This document shows positions 32,876 to 43,132 of a stretch of DNA of 64,000 nucleotides, piece after piece; the first letter of the stretch is position 1; every line of letters starts with the position of its first letter. Position numbers and translations under genes: made by a program. The stretch covers positions 124,001-188,000 of the forward strand of contig JARKVD010000017.1 of assembly GCA_029851835.1 (NCBI GenBank). The letters are read 5' to 3'. The DNA comes from Clostridium sp. (GTDB lineage Bacteria > Bacillota > Clostridia > Clostridiales > Clostridiaceae). The notes beneath the pieces were generated by a model. The model saw only the letters and a program-made list of their open reading frames with translations. It did not search any database and was not told where the DNA came from.

Positions 32876-33973
32876 TTATATATCATTATATTTTGACTTC
32901 AAATAATCCTGTTGATTAATTATATCTAATTTCAAACCATTATAAAACCCTAAAGCCCCTTTTTTAACTTCATTGCTTTGAATGATATTAAGCTTCTTCA
33001 CTCCAAGGTTATTAATAAGTTTCTTGAAATAATTTTTCTTATCAGCATATAGCTTTGATATTTCTTTAGGGTTTATAAACACACTCTTTATATCGCTATT
33101 TGCTTTAAGATACTCTTCTATTATATCACAATATATACTGCTTTCTACTAACTCTCTAAAAGCTGGATGGAATGGTCCTTCAACAATATCTCCATCCACA
33201 TTGATTTCTTCTGTTGGCTGAAGTCCAATACGAATAACTTGAACTCCATTAATTTCATACATGCCATAAACAACTTTACTAATCTCTACAGCTGATTCTA
33301 AAGAATATGGTTTATAATCACCCCTATTAAGCAATTTTTCCATAGGAGTATCCTTTATAACTAAAGCTGGATATATCCTAGCTATGTCAGGCTTCATAGA
33401 AATACTTTTTTTAACTGACTCAATATCCTTTTCTTTTGTATCACCTGGAAGTCCAAGCATAAGTTGATGCCCTAATGTAAAACCATATTTCTTAATCAGT
33501 TTAGATGCTTTAATAACATCCTCTTCAGTGTGCCCTCTTCCAGACTTATGGAGTACTTCCTCATCAAGTGATTGCACTCCCAGTTCAATTATATCAACAT
33601 TAAAACTTTTAAGATGTTCCATTATATCTTCATCTATATAGTCAGGCCTTGTAGACATGTGAATATAATCAATTTTACCCATACTTTTAAAGCTTTGTGC
33701 TACTGATAATAACTCTCGCTGCTTACACATATTAATTCCTGTGAAAGTACCACCAAAGAAAGATACCTCTACAACAGCTTCTTGCCTATCTATAGTTTCA
33801 AGATATTCCTCAATAGTTTTTCTTACAAACTCTCCATCTACATTCCCTGTACTTCCTGCCACACCTGCATCACCAGTTATACTGTCTTGATTGCAAAATA
33901 CACAGGTATGAGGGCATCCAATGTGTGGAACAAAAATTGGAATTATATAATGTTTTTTACTCACTAATATCAC
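32876..33973 (-). CDS. Radical SAM protein (Elp3-like/YhcC-like); GTG start overlapping rnc
   Basis: PHIGCPHTCVFCNQDSITG CxxxCxxC motif. Confidence 0.9.
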   Translation of the reverse strand: MILVSKKHYIIPIFVPHIGCPHTCVFCNQDSITGDAGVAGSTGNVDGEFVRKTIEEYLETIDRQEAVVEVSFFGGTFTGINMCKQRELLSVAQSFKSMGKIDYIHMSTRPDYIDEDIMEHLKSFNVDIIELGVQSLDEEVLHKSGRGHTEEDVIKASKLIKKYGFTLGHQLMLGLPGDTKEKDIESVKKSISMKPDIARIYPALVIKDTPMEKLLNRGDYKPYSLESAVEISKVVYGMYEINGVQVIRIGLQPTEEINVDGDIVEGPFHPAFRELVESSIYCDIIEEYLKANSDIKSVFINPKEISKLYADKKNYFKKLINNLGVKKLNIIQSNEVKKGALGFYNGLKLDIINQQDYLKSKYNDI

Positions 33974-34655
33974 CTCTGCTTATCAGCACTTCTTTTGCTG
34001 CCATTTGTTCAGCTTCCTTTTTACTAAATCCTGATCCATTTCCTCTTACTTCTCCATTAACTGAAACCTGTACAAAAAACTCTCTTCTATGAGGAGGACC
34101 TTCAAAACTTACAAGTTCATATGAAATATCCACGTCCCCCTTCTTCTGAAGAATCTCTTGTAACTTAGTTTTATAATCAAGGATGATTTTGTTTTTAACT
34201 GCCTTTTCAATTATTCCAGCAAAATTTCTAAGTACAAAGTTCTTTGCCGTTTCAAATCCTTGGTCTAAGTATATAGCAGCTATAATAGCCTCAACTGCAT
34301 CAGCTAAAATCGATACTCTATCTCTACCACCGGTTAACTCTTCCCCTTTACTCATATATATATATTTTCCTAAACCCCATCCCTTTGCAATTTCAAATAA
34401 AGAATTCTCACAAACAATAAGTGCTCTCACTTTAGTTAAATATCCCTCTGATTCTTCTTTATGATTAGTAAATAAGTACTCAGATATAATAAGCTCCAAA
34501 ACTGTATCTCCCAAAAATTCTAATCTTTCATTGAAAGCAACATTTTTCTCATTAGCATAGGAGCTGTGAGTTATTGCAGTCTGTAAAGCCTCTGTATTAT
34601 TAAAATCTATCTTTAACTTTTCTTTAAGTTCTAATGTACTTTTAAATATTTTCAT
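33957..34655 (-). CDS. rnc: Ribonuclease III
   Basis: NERLEFLGDTVLELIISEYLF; C-terminal dsRBD; start after AGGAGGAAGTAGATTA. Confidence 0.96.
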   Translation of the reverse strand: MKIFKSTLELKEKLKIDFNNTEALQTAITHSSYANEKNVAFNERLEFLGDTVLELIISEYLFTNHKEESEGYLTKVRALIVCENSLFEIAKGWGLGKYIYMSKGEELTGGRDRVSILADAVEAIIAAIYLDQGFETAKNFVLRNFAGIIEKAVKNKIILDYKTKLQEILQKKGDVDISYELVSFEGPPHRREFFVQVSVNGEVRGNGSGFSKKEAEQMAAKEVLISRGDISE

Positions 34656-34705
34656 TAATCTACTTCCTCCTAGAAGTTTATTCTTCAATTTACTAAGATG
34701 AATAT

Positions 34706-34779
34706 AAGTGAGCCTCCAAATCTGTGATTTGGTCAGTCGAACTTACTCTTTGAGTACTCCTTCGAATGAATATGAGACC
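34706..34779 (+). repeat. Dispersed spacer repeat, single copy truncated in hairpin 2
   Basis: aagtgagccTCCAAATCTGTGATTTGGtcagtcGAACTTACT...ACTCCTTCGAATGAATATGAGA. Confidence 0.7.
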
Positions 34780-34876
34780 AAAGAAATTCCCTAGGAATTT
34801 CATCCACAATTCTACATTCTAATTTCTTAATTCTAAATTCTTCTTCAATATATTCAAGAATAAACCTAAAAATAAG

Positions 34877-34902
34877 GTTCCGCATTGCTACGGAACCTTT
34901 TA
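34877..34902 (-). terminator. Intrinsic terminator after acpP
   Basis: AAGGTTCCG...CGGAACCTTTT inverted repeat. Confidence 0.85.
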
Positions 34903-34905
34903 TCA

Positions 34906-35136
34906 TTATTCATCCACTCTAGTTTTAATGTATTCTACTACATCACCTACAGTAGTTATTTTTTCTGCATCTTCATCTGGAATCTCCATATCAAATTCCT
35001 CTTCAAGTGCCATGATAAGTTCCACAATGTCTAGTGAGTCTGCACCTAAATCATCAACGAATCCAGAATCCATAGTTATCTCGTTTTCATCTATGCTTAG
35101 TTGCTCTGCGATTTTTGATTTTACTTTTTCAAACAT
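34906..35136 (-). CDS. acpP: Acyl carrier protein
   Basis: [18 protein letters not shown] (phosphopantetheine Ser). Confidence 0.98.
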   Translation of the reverse strand: MFEKVKSKIAEQLSIDENEITMDSGFVDDLGADSLDIVELIMALEEEFDMEIPDEDAEKITTVGDVVEYIKTRVDE

Positions 35137-35176
35137 TTTGTTTACCTCCTAAAATTTAAATATAATATCTCTATTT

Positions 35177-35205
35177 AATATAATAGCATCTTATATAATA
35201 ATCAA
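35177..35205 (-). promoter_or_regulatory. Promoter for acpP
   Basis: Minus strand TTGATT-N17-TATATT. Confidence 0.6.
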
Positions 35206-35252
35206 CTATTTTTTATAAATACTCTATTATAATGTACTAATTTTATAGAATT

Positions 35253-36266
35253 TTATTCATTAATCTTTAAAGTTTCTTTTTCTTCAGCAAAAGCAGATTT
35301 CATTTTTTCTAAAACTCCAGTATCATAATAAGCTTTAGATACCTTTATAGCATTTTTCAAAGCACGGGCATCAGAAGACCCATGAGCTTTTATACAAATA
35401 CCATTAACACCTAAAAAAGCTGCTCCGCCATATTCCTTATAATCATAATGTTTTTTAAATCTCTTAAATACAGGAGTTAATAACGCTCCACCAATTTTAG
35501 TTACGAAACTTCCCATTATTTCTGTTTTTATTTCACTAAGGATAGTTTCAGCAACCCCTTCATACATTTTAAGAACTGTATTTCCTACAAATCCATCACA
35601 TACTAATACATTAACCTTCCCCTTAGGAATATCCCTTGGTTCAATATTTCCGATGAAATTAATATCCTGTTCTTTTAAAAGCTGATAAGCTTCCTTCGTA
35701 AGTTCATTTCCTTTTTCTTCCTCTTCACCAATGTTAACAAGGCCCACAGTTGGATTATTAACACCAAGAACATTTTCAAAATAAACCTTACCCATTTGAG
35801 CAAATTGTGTTAAATATTGTGGCTTACAATCAGCATTGGCTCCTGCATCTATAATCATAAAGGGCCCATTTTTACCTGGCATTACTGGCGCAAGTGCAGG
35901 TCTGCTTATACCTTTAATTCTTTTTACAATCAATGTACAACCTGCTAAAAAAGCTCCTGTACTTCCAGCGGAAACAACAGCATCAGCTTCTCCACTTTTC
36001 ACAAGTTCTAGTGCTTTAACAAGTGATGAGTCCTTCTTTGTCTTTAAAGCTTTAACTGGCGCTTCATTTGTAGATATCACTTCCCTAGCATCAATTATAG
36101 ATATGGCACCTTTATTATATTCATACTTAGTAAGTTCCGCTTCAATTTTCTCCTTAGGCCCCGTAATTATAATATCAATACCATACTCTTTTTGTGCTAG
36201 AACGCAGCCTTCTACTATAGCTTGTGGTGAATTATCTCCACCCATTCCATCTACTACTACTTTCAT
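35253..36266 (-). CDS. plsX: Phosphate acyltransferase PlsX
   Basis: [20 protein letters not shown]. Confidence 0.97.
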   Translation of the reverse strand: MKVVVDGMGGDNSPQAIVEGCVLAQKEYGIDIIITGPKEKIEAELTKYEYNKGAISIIDAREVISTNEAPVKALKTKKDSSLVKALELVKSGEADAVVSAGSTGAFLAGCTLIVKRIKGISRPALAPVMPGKNGPFMIIDAGANADCKPQYLTQFAQMGKVYFENVLGVNNPTVGLVNIGEEEEKGNELTKEAYQLLKEQDINFIGNIEPRDIPKGKVNVLVCDGFVGNTVLKMYEGVAETILSEIKTEIMGSFVTKIGGALLTPVFKRFKKHYDYKEYGGAAFLGVNGICIKAHGSSDARALKNAIKVSKAYYDTGVLEKMKSAFAEEKETLKINE

Positions 36267-36295
36267 AATAAAACCTCTCAGTATTTTCTTTTAAT

Positions 36296-36438
36296 ATGAA
36301 ACTCCTTTTCATATACATTCAAAGGAGTAAGTTCTACTACCCAAATCACAGATTCGGAGTATCACTTATGAAACTCCTTTTCATATGCATTCAAAGGAGT
36401 AAGTTCTACTATCCAAATCAAAGATTCAGAGTATCACT
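36296..36438 (-). repeat. Two tandem copies (36296-36367, 36368-36438) of the ~72-bp dispersed spacer repeat
   Basis: Direct comparison: about 5 differences over 72 nt; each copy has ACTCCTTTTCATAT..AAAGGAGT and CCAAATC..GATT dyads. Confidence 0.9.
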
Positions 36439-36513
36439 AAAAAAAAACGTTTAAATACATTATATATTTATTTTATTATAATTTCCACATAAAAATAGTT
36501 CTTTACAAAAAAT

Positions 36514-36539
36514 AAAAGAAAGTCAAATGACTTTCTTTT
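36514..36539 (-). terminator. Intrinsic terminator after rpmF
   Basis: AAAAGAAAGTCATTTGACTTTCTTTT. Confidence 0.85.
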
Positions 36540-36722
36540 TTATTCCTCAGTTTTTATAACTTCTTTGTTATTGTAGTAACCACAGTTCTTACAAACTCTG
36601 TGTGCAAGCTTCATTTCGTGGCACTGAGGGCATTCAATTATTCCTGGTAAACCAAGTTTAAAAGTTTGAGCTCTTCTTGAATCTCTTCTTGCTTTTGAAA
36701 ATTTTCTAGCTGGATTTCCCAT
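36540..36722 (-). CDS. rpmF: 50S ribosomal protein L32 (zinc-ribbon form)
   Basis: [25 protein letters not shown]...CKNCGYY. Confidence 0.98.
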   Translation of the reverse strand: MGNPARKFSKARRDSRRAQTFKLGLPGIIECPQCHEMKLAHRVCKNCGYYNNKEVIKTEE

Positions 36723-36724
36723 TA

Positions 36725-37234
36725 TTACACCTCCTTATGGTTAGAAAACATTTGTGTCAGCTTTTCTAGTCTAGGGTCTACATAAAAATCTGCACAAGAA
36801 CATTGTCCATGATTTAAATCCTTCCCACAAGTCTGGCATAAGCCTTTACAGTCATCATTGCACAGCCTTTTTATAGGTAGTTCAAGGATAATGCAGTTTT
36901 CAATAATCTCATAGATATCTATATTATCAGTATTGATTGAGATAATCTCACAATCGTCAGTATCTGATAATTCTTCCTCAATATGAATATTTACTTCATA
37001 AGGAAAAACTTGCATACATCTTCCACAGTTTAATAACACCTGTGTTTTCACGTCTCCAATAAGGACCAATGGACCTTTTTTACGACGTAAATATCCATCA
37101 AACTTAATAGGTTGGGAATATGTTACAATCTCACTTCCATCAAAAAAACTATCCTTCTCAATAATAATATTGATATCCCTTTTTTCATAGCTTTTATCAT
37201 TTAACTCATTTATGTCTATTATCATAATATCCAC
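36725..37234 (-). CDS. YceD/DUF177 family protein
   Basis: C-terminal [23 protein letters not shown]...DPRLEKL; directly upstream of rpmF. Confidence 0.92.
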   Translation of the reverse strand: MDIMIIDINELNDKSYEKRDINIIIEKDSFFDGSEIVTYSQPIKFDGYLRRKKGPLVLIGDVKTQVLLNCGRCMQVFPYEVNIHIEEELSDTDDCEIISINTDNIDIYEIIENCIILELPIKRLCNDDCKGLCQTCGKDLNHGQCSCADFYVDPRLEKLTQMFSNHKEV

Positions 37235-37365
37235 TCTGAAAAATTACAATATGTAATTTCTCTCATATAACTAGATACTAGTCATACATAATGCAAAATG
37301 CATAGCTTGAGTAAAGCTCCAACGTCCCTCCTTAAGTTCATAAATGTATCATTCAAACACAAGTT

Positions 37366-37394
37366 ATTATATAAATTATACTAGTAAAAGTCAA
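37366..37394 (-). promoter_or_regulatory. Promoter for yceD-rpmF-plsX
   Basis: Minus strand TTGACT-N17-TATAAT. Confidence 0.8.
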
Positions 37395-37480
37395 GAACAT
37401 TTGTACATGTATATTTTTTCCTTAGGGAGAAACGTTGAAAACTCTAGATTTTATTTAAAATATTTTTATAGAAACGTCAA

Positions 37481-38674
37481 TTAAACAGTTAAAGCTTTAG
37501 TATCTCTTGCTATAACTAACTCTTCGTTTGTTGGTATAACAAATACTTTTACTTTAGCTCCATCTTTGCTTATTTCTCTAGCTTTTCCTCTTACATTGTT
37601 CTTCTCTGCATCTAATTCAATTCCTAAGAACTCTAAGCCTTTGCAAATATCAAGTCTAGTTTCGATAGCATTTTCTCCTAAACCTGCTGTAAATACAACT
37701 GCATCTACTCCACCCATAGCTGCTGCGTAAGCACCTATCATTTCTCTTACTCTGTAGTTGAATACATCTAATGCAAGTATAGCTCTTTCATTTCCTTGTG
37801 CTGCTGCATCTTCAATATCTCTGAAGTCGCTGCTTACACCAGAAATTCCGAATACACCTGATTTTTTGTTCATTAGGTTATCAACCTCTGCCGCACTCAT
37901 ATTACACTCTTTTTGTAAGAATGTAACTATAGCAGGGTCTATGTTACCACATCTTGTTCCCATAGCTATACCTTCAAGTGGAGTGAATCCCATACTTGTA
38001 TCTATACATTTACCATTTTTTATAGCTGCTAAGCTAGCACCATTTCCAAGGTGACAAGTGATGATTTTAACGTCTTTTATATCTTTTCCTAACATCTTAG
38101 CGCACTCAGCTGATACAAATTTGTGAGAAGTTCCGTGGAAACCGTATTTTCTTATTCCGTGGTTCTCATATAATTCATATGGAAGTGGGTAGATATAAGA
38201 TGTTTTTGGCATTGTTTGATGGAATGCTGTATCAAATACTGCAACCATTGGAGTTGATGGCATTAAGCTCTTGCAAGCATTAATTCCGATTATGTTTGCT
38301 GGGTTGTGAAGCGGTGCAAGTTTAACACACTCTTCTAAGCTAACCATAACCTCATCGTTTATTAATACAGACTCAGCATATTTTTCTCCACCGTGAACAA
38401 CTCTGTGTCCTACTGCAGATATTTCATCCATAGAAGCTATAACACCATGAGTCTCATCAACTAATGCATCCAAAACTAATTTTATAGCGTCTTTGTGGTC
38501 TGCCATTGGTTGCTCTACTATGTATTTATCTTTTCCTGGAACCTTTTGAGTTAAAACAGACCCTTCAATTCCTATTCTTTCTACTAATCCTTGTGCTAAA
38601 CTCTCTTCATTTTCCATATTTATTAATTGGTATTTTAATGAAGAACTTCCACAGTTTATTACTAATACTTTCAT
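37481..38674 (-). CDS. ackA: Acetate kinase
   Basis: [18 protein letters not shown]. Confidence 0.98.
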   Translation of the reverse strand: MKVLVINCGSSSLKYQLINMENEESLAQGLVERIGIEGSVLTQKVPGKDKYIVEQPMADHKDAIKLVLDALVDETHGVIASMDEISAVGHRVVHGGEKYAESVLINDEVMVSLEECVKLAPLHNPANIIGINACKSLMPSTPMVAVFDTAFHQTMPKTSYIYPLPYELYENHGIRKYGFHGTSHKFVSAECAKMLGKDIKDVKIITCHLGNGASLAAIKNGKCIDTSMGFTPLEGIAMGTRCGNIDPAIVTFLQKECNMSAAEVDNLMNKKSGVFGISGVSSDFRDIEDAAAQGNERAILALDVFNYRVREMIGAYAAAMGGVDAVVFTAGLGENAIETRLDICKGLEFLGIELDAEKNNVRGKAREISKDGAKVKVFVIPTNEELVIARDTKALTV

Positions 38675-38774
38675 TACTTAATTCCTCCTATCTTTTATCT
38701 AATATGATAATATATCATTATATTAGATTACCTTATATTGAACCTTTAATCAACATTATATTTCTTGGTATATA

Positions 38775-39773
38775 TTAGCTATTTTGAGCTTGAACTGCTG
38801 TAATTGCTACAACATTTACTATATCATCTACACTACAGCCTCTAGATAAGTCATTGATTGGCTTAGCAAAACCTTGACAAACAGGTCCTATAGCTTCTGC
38901 CCCTGCAAATCTTTGAACTAATTTATATCCAATATTTCCAGCTTGTAAATCTGGGAATATTAGAACGTTAGCATTTCCTGCTACTTCGCTTCCTGGTGCT
39001 TTTAAGCTTGCAACCTTACCAACTATAGCAGCATCTAATTGTAATTCTCCATCTATAGCAAGGTCAGGTCTAGCTTCTTTAGCTATTTGAGTAGCTTCAA
39101 CAACCTTACTTACATTTTCATGCTTTGCACTTCCCATTGTTGAGAAAGAAAGCATTGCAACCTTTGGATCCATTCCACAAAGTGCTTTAGCGTTTTCAGC
39201 TGTGCTGATTGCTATTGAAGCAAGCTCTTCTGCTGTTGGGTTTGGGTTAACTGCACAGTCTCCGAATAATAAAGTTCCTTCAGAACCGTATGGTGAGTTT
39301 GGAACTTCCATAACGAAGAAGCTTGATACAACTTTTGTTCCAGGTGCAGTTTTTATTATTTGAAGACCTGGTCTTAAAAGATCTCCAGTGCTATGTATTG
39401 CTCCAGATACTAATCCGTCTGCATCTTCCATTTTAACCATCATTGTTCCATAGTAAACAGGATCTTTAACTGTTGCTAAAGCTTTTTCTTCAGTCATACC
39501 TTTATTTTTTCTAAGCTCATAGAAAGCATTTGCATATTCTGCTGTTTTCTCAGATGTTTCCGGATCTATTATTTTAATCCCTTCAATATTCACTCCGAAA
39601 GATTTAGCATTAGCTTTAACTGTAGCTTCATTTCCTAATAAAACTACATCAGCAATTTTGTTTGTGTGGATTATCTCCGCAGCTTTTAAATTTCTTTCTT
39701 CTTCCCCCTCTGGAAGTACTATTGTTTTCACATTTTGTTGTGCTAATTTCCTAACTTTTTGTGTAAAACTCAT
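38775..39773 (-). CDS. pta: Phosphate acetyltransferase
   Basis: VLPEGEEERNLKAAEII...GDLLRPGLQIIKTAPG; upstream of ackA. Confidence 0.97.
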   Translation of the reverse strand: MSFTQKVRKLAQQNVKTIVLPEGEEERNLKAAEIIHTNKIADVVLLGNEATVKANAKSFGVNIEGIKIIDPETSEKTAEYANAFYELRKNKGMTEEKALATVKDPVYYGTMMVKMEDADGLVSGAIHSTGDLLRPGLQIIKTAPGTKVVSSFFVMEVPNSPYGSEGTLLFGDCAVNPNPTAEELASIAISTAENAKALCGMDPKVAMLSFSTMGSAKHENVSKVVEATQIAKEARPDLAIDGELQLDAAIVGKVASLKAPGSEVAGNANVLIFPDLQAGNIGYKLVQRFAGAEAIGPVCQGFAKPINDLSRGCSVDDIVNVVAITAVQAQNS

Positions 39774-39817
39774 TATGTTCTCTCCTCTCAGTAAAAAAAT
39801 TCAAAATATCCCTTATT

Positions 39818-39847
39818 AATATACCCCTTTTCACATATATTTTTCAA
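39818..39847 (-). promoter_or_regulatory. Promoter for pta-ackA
   Basis: Minus strand TTGAAA-N18-TATATT. Confidence 0.5.
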
Positions 39848-39885
39848 CCTTTATAGCGATTTTTTTTTATTTAGTATATAATAAT

Positions 39886-39920
39886 TGCTAATATGACATG
39901 CTTTTATTGTTATATTAGCA
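39886..39920. promoter_or_regulatory. Inverted repeat in the divergent pta/tmcAL region
   Basis: TGCTAATATgACA-N9-TGTtATATTAGCA, 12/13 arm match. Confidence 0.5.
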
Positions 39921-39963
39921 GATTATAACAATTAATTGTAAATTATATACGGAGGTAGATTAA

Positions 39964-41184
39964 ATGAAAATTTCCGGCATCATTGTTGAGTATAACCCTC
40001 TACACAACGGACACCTTTTCCATATCAATAAAACAAGAGAATTAACAAATAGCGATTTAGTCATCGCCGTTATGAGTGGTAACTTTAACCAAAGAGGCAT
40101 ACCTTCTATTATAGATAAATGGACAAAAACAAAATTAGCTCTTGAAAACGGTGTCGATATCGTATTTGAGCTTCCTTCAGTTTATGCTCTTTCATCTGCA
40201 GAGTTTTTCTCCTATGGAGCTACAAGCCTTTTAAACAGTTTAGGTGTTGTTGACTCTATCTGTTTTGGAAGCGAAGCCGGAGATATAACTCTCCTTGAAA
40301 CCATCGCTGAAGTTTTGGTCCATGAACCAGAAGAGTATAAAATTTTTTTAAAGAAAGAACTTAATAAAGGTCTTTTGTTTCCTAAAGCTCGTTCATTAGC
40401 TTTGATTGACTATTTAACTGTTAAGACGGATTATGATAAGGATTATTTATCTGAGCAATTGAACTCATCAAATAATATACTTGGTATAGAATACATTAAA
40501 AGTTTAAAAAGATTAAATAGCTCTATAAAGCCCTACACAATAAAACGCCTTGGCGGTTCTTATAACAGCGAAAACTTAAATAACATTTTCTCCAGTGCAA
40601 CTTCGATAAGACGCGCTTTAAACAATAATGAGGATATCTTAAATCTAAACCACCATGTACCTGAAAGTGTTTATTTAGAACTTCTTGCATTAAAGAATAG
40701 TAATTACACCTTTGCTTTTGAAGATATGATGTATCCTTATATAAAATATAGGGCACTTTCCAGCAGGCATAATCTATTTGAAAACCTTCCCGATGCCTCC
40801 GAAGGACTTCACAATAAAATACTTTCATCTATTGAAAACTCATCCTCATATGAAGAATGTATTTCTAATTCAAAAAGCAAAAGATATACCTATACTAGAA
40901 TAAGCCGTATACTCTGTCAGTATTACCTAGGCTTTCACCATTATAATATAGTTAATATGCGTAAAGCACCTTGCCCTTATGCACGTATTCTAGGTTTCAC
41001 TTCTTCTGGTGCATCAGTCTTAAAATCTATAAAAGAAAACTCCTCAATCCCTATGTACTCAAAGCTACCGAAGAAAACAAACCCAACATTAGATCTTGAT
41101 TTACAATGTACAAGAGGATATAGCATACTTAATCCTTATATAAGATTTAATGAAGATAGGTTAAGAAGTCCTATTATAAGATAA
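39964..41184 (+). CDS. tmcAL: tRNA(Met) cytidine acetate ligase TmcAL (YlbM)
   Basis: MKISGIIVEYNPLHNGHLFHINKTRE; ATACGGAGG RBS. Confidence 0.92.
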   Translation: MKISGIIVEYNPLHNGHLFHINKTRELTNSDLVIAVMSGNFNQRGIPSIIDKWTKTKLALENGVDIVFELPSVYALSSAEFFSYGATSLLNSLGVVDSICFGSEAGDITLLETIAEVLVHEPEEYKIFLKKELNKGLLFPKARSLALIDYLTVKTDYDKDYLSEQLNSSNNILGIEYIKSLKRLNSSIKPYTIKRLGGSYNSENLNNIFSSATSIRRALNNNEDILNLNHHVPESVYLELLALKNSNYTFAFEDMMYPYIKYRALSSRHNLFENLPDASEGLHNKILSSIENSSSYEECISNSKSKRYTYTRISRILCQYYLGFHHYNIVNMRKAPCPYARILGFTSSGASVLKSIKENSSIPMYSKLPKKTNPTLDLDLQCTRGYSILNPYIRFNEDRLRSPIIR

Positions 41185-41258
41185 ATATTCTCATATAAAG
41201 TACTAACTTAAACTTATTACCCTTAAATAATCAAAAATCTTCTTATTTAAATACTAAA

Positions 41259-41293
41259 ACTTCCAATATGGATTAATTTCATATTGGAAGTTC
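41259..41293 (+). terminator. Intrinsic terminator after tmcAL
   Basis: AACTTCCAATATG...CATATTGGAAGTT then CTTATTTTT. Confidence 0.85.
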
Positions 41294-41376
41294 TTATTTT
41301 TAAATCATTCTTATCATAACAATTAATGATTTTAAATATATTTAATATTATAATCTCTATGAAAGGACTGAGTTAA

Positions 41377-42567
41377 ATGAACACACTCTTATCCATTGTT
41401 ATAATAGCAATTATAATTCTTTTGTACCTATTTATAAAGAATCTAAATTTTAATTCCAATGCTAAAAATCTAATATACACTTTAGCATTATCTGCATTAA
41501 TATTATACATAATTCTAAACCCCAAAAACTGTATAGAATACACTTTAAATGGAGCAAAATTATTTTTTAATTCCGTATTTCCTTCCCTATTTCCTTTTCT
41601 AGTAATAGTAAATTTAATTTTTGCTTTTGGAGGCATGGAAATCTACTCTAAATTTTTGGGAAAGATTCTTTGTTCACCTCTAGGATTACCAAAGGAATGC
41701 AGTGTAGTTTTGCTCTCTAGTATATTTTGTGGCTACCCTCTCGGTGCTAGATATGCTGGGAAACTATATGAAAACAACATTATAGATAAAAAAACCCTAC
41801 AACGCTTATTAAATATTGCTACTAACGGAAGTCCTCTTTTTATAATAGGAACTGTTGGTACTGCAATGCTGCATAGTTCCTTTTTAGGATATGTGCTTTT
41901 AATTTCTAACACTATTTCATGTTTTATGATGGGCTTTATACTTCCAGGAAGACATAAGGCTAAAAGAAACATAAATTATTCCCATCCTTCAGTGGCCGTT
42001 ACATCTTTAGAAAGTAATTCTCCCAATCTAGGCGTTGCACTGAAAAGCTCCCTTGAAGATGCAGTAAAAACATGCCTCTCCATAGGAAGCTTTGTAATAA
42101 TTTTCTCAGTAATTATTAACATAATAAAAAACAGTGCAATATATTACACTGCTTTAAATCAAATATGCAACTCACTTTTAATACCAACTGAAATAATTAA
42201 TGGATCTTTTCTAGGTTTTATTGAAATCACCAATGGATGTAACATTCTTGCACTAAGTAACCTTTCATCAACTATAAAAACTGTAATTTGCAGCTTCTTA
42301 GTAGGTTTCAGTGGTCTATCTATCACAGCACAGGTTTACTCTTTTATATATCCTTACAAAATCTCCATGAAAAAATATATGTTCTTCAAAGTGATTCAAG
42401 GTATTATTGGTGCAGTTATCACATTTTTAATATTAAAAATGCCATTTACAATGATAGAACAGGAAACCTTTATTTCAAGTAATACCATAATAAAATCAGA
42501 AACTCCAATTTTAATTATACTGTTAGCACTCCTTATCTTGCCTTTATTATCCAAAAAACTAAAATAA
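41377..42567 (+). CDS. ylbJ: Sporulation integral membrane protein YlbJ family
   Basis: Polytopic; NSVFPSLFPFLVIVNLIFAFGG...SIFCGYPLGARYAGKLYE; next to ylbM/tmcAL. Confidence 0.88.
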   Translation: MNTLLSIVIIAIIILLYLFIKNLNFNSNAKNLIYTLALSALILYIILNPKNCIEYTLNGAKLFFNSVFPSLFPFLVIVNLIFAFGGMEIYSKFLGKILCSPLGLPKECSVVLLSSIFCGYPLGARYAGKLYENNIIDKKTLQRLLNIATNGSPLFIIGTVGTAMLHSSFLGYVLLISNTISCFMMGFILPGRHKAKRNINYSHPSVAVTSLESNSPNLGVALKSSLEDAVKTCLSIGSFVIIFSVIINIIKNSAIYYTALNQICNSLLIPTEIINGSFLGFIEITNGCNILALSNLSSTIKTVICSFLVGFSGLSITAQVYSFIYPYKISMKKYMFFKVIQGIIGAVITFLILKMPFTMIEQETFISSNTIIKSETPILIILLALLILPLLSKKLK

Positions 42568-42574
42568 AGTAAGG

Positions 42575-43132
42575 TTATTCCTTTGAGTTTCCTAACTCTT
42601 TATTGTTCTCTCTAATCCTAGTTGTTGTGGAAGAAATTTCTTTGTAAATTTTTATAAGCATTTCTTCCATTTCATTTTGTACAATCTTTAAGGATTCTTC
42701 CCCTATTAAATCAATATCCTTTTGAAGTGTACTTAATGTATTATCAGCATAGTTCATAACACCATATCTTAATTCTTTAGCTTCTTTAATAGCAGCAGCT
42801 TTTATCTGATTTGCTTCACTATTTGCTTTTTCTAAAATTTCATCAGCTTCTCTTCTTGCAGCTAATAGAACATCACAGTTTTCATATTCCTCTTGAGCTC
42901 GTTTTCTACTATTTTCGATAATAGCTAATTCTTCTTTACGAGCTTCACTGAGAATTGTATCTCTTCGTCTAACTAAATTTTTTGCTTCCTCTAATTCATC
43001 AGGAAGAGCTCTTCTAATTTCATTTAACGTAGATAAAATTTCTTTTTTATTAATTGATATCTTACCAACTAAATTTTTAGGTGACATCTCAATATTTTGT
43101 TGTAAATAATCTATTAATTCTATTACCTTCAT
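42575..43132 (-). CDS. Coiled-coil protein (F0F1-ATPase b-subunit-like), function unknown
   Basis: 185 aa, charged helical ARREADEILEKANSEANQIKAAAIKEAKELRYG; start overlaps end of coaD. Confidence 0.75.
   Translation of the reverse strand: MKVIELIDYLQQNIEMSPKNLVGKISINKKEILSTLNEIRRALPDELEEAKNLVRRRDTILSEARKEELAIIENSRKRAQEEYENCDVLLAARREADEILEKANSEANQIKAAAIKEAKELRYGVMNYADNTLSTLQKDIDLIGEESLKIVQNEMEEMLIKIYKEISSTTTRIRENNKELGNSKE

Noticed and set aside
35215-35250. FapR-like operator (TTAGTAC half) upstream of acpP
   Set aside because: Only one half-site (TTAGTAC) is visible; the palindromic partner is missing.
36296-36438. CRISPR-like array
   Set aside because: Only two contiguous near-identical units with no unique spacers; they match a dispersed two-hairpin spacer repeat.
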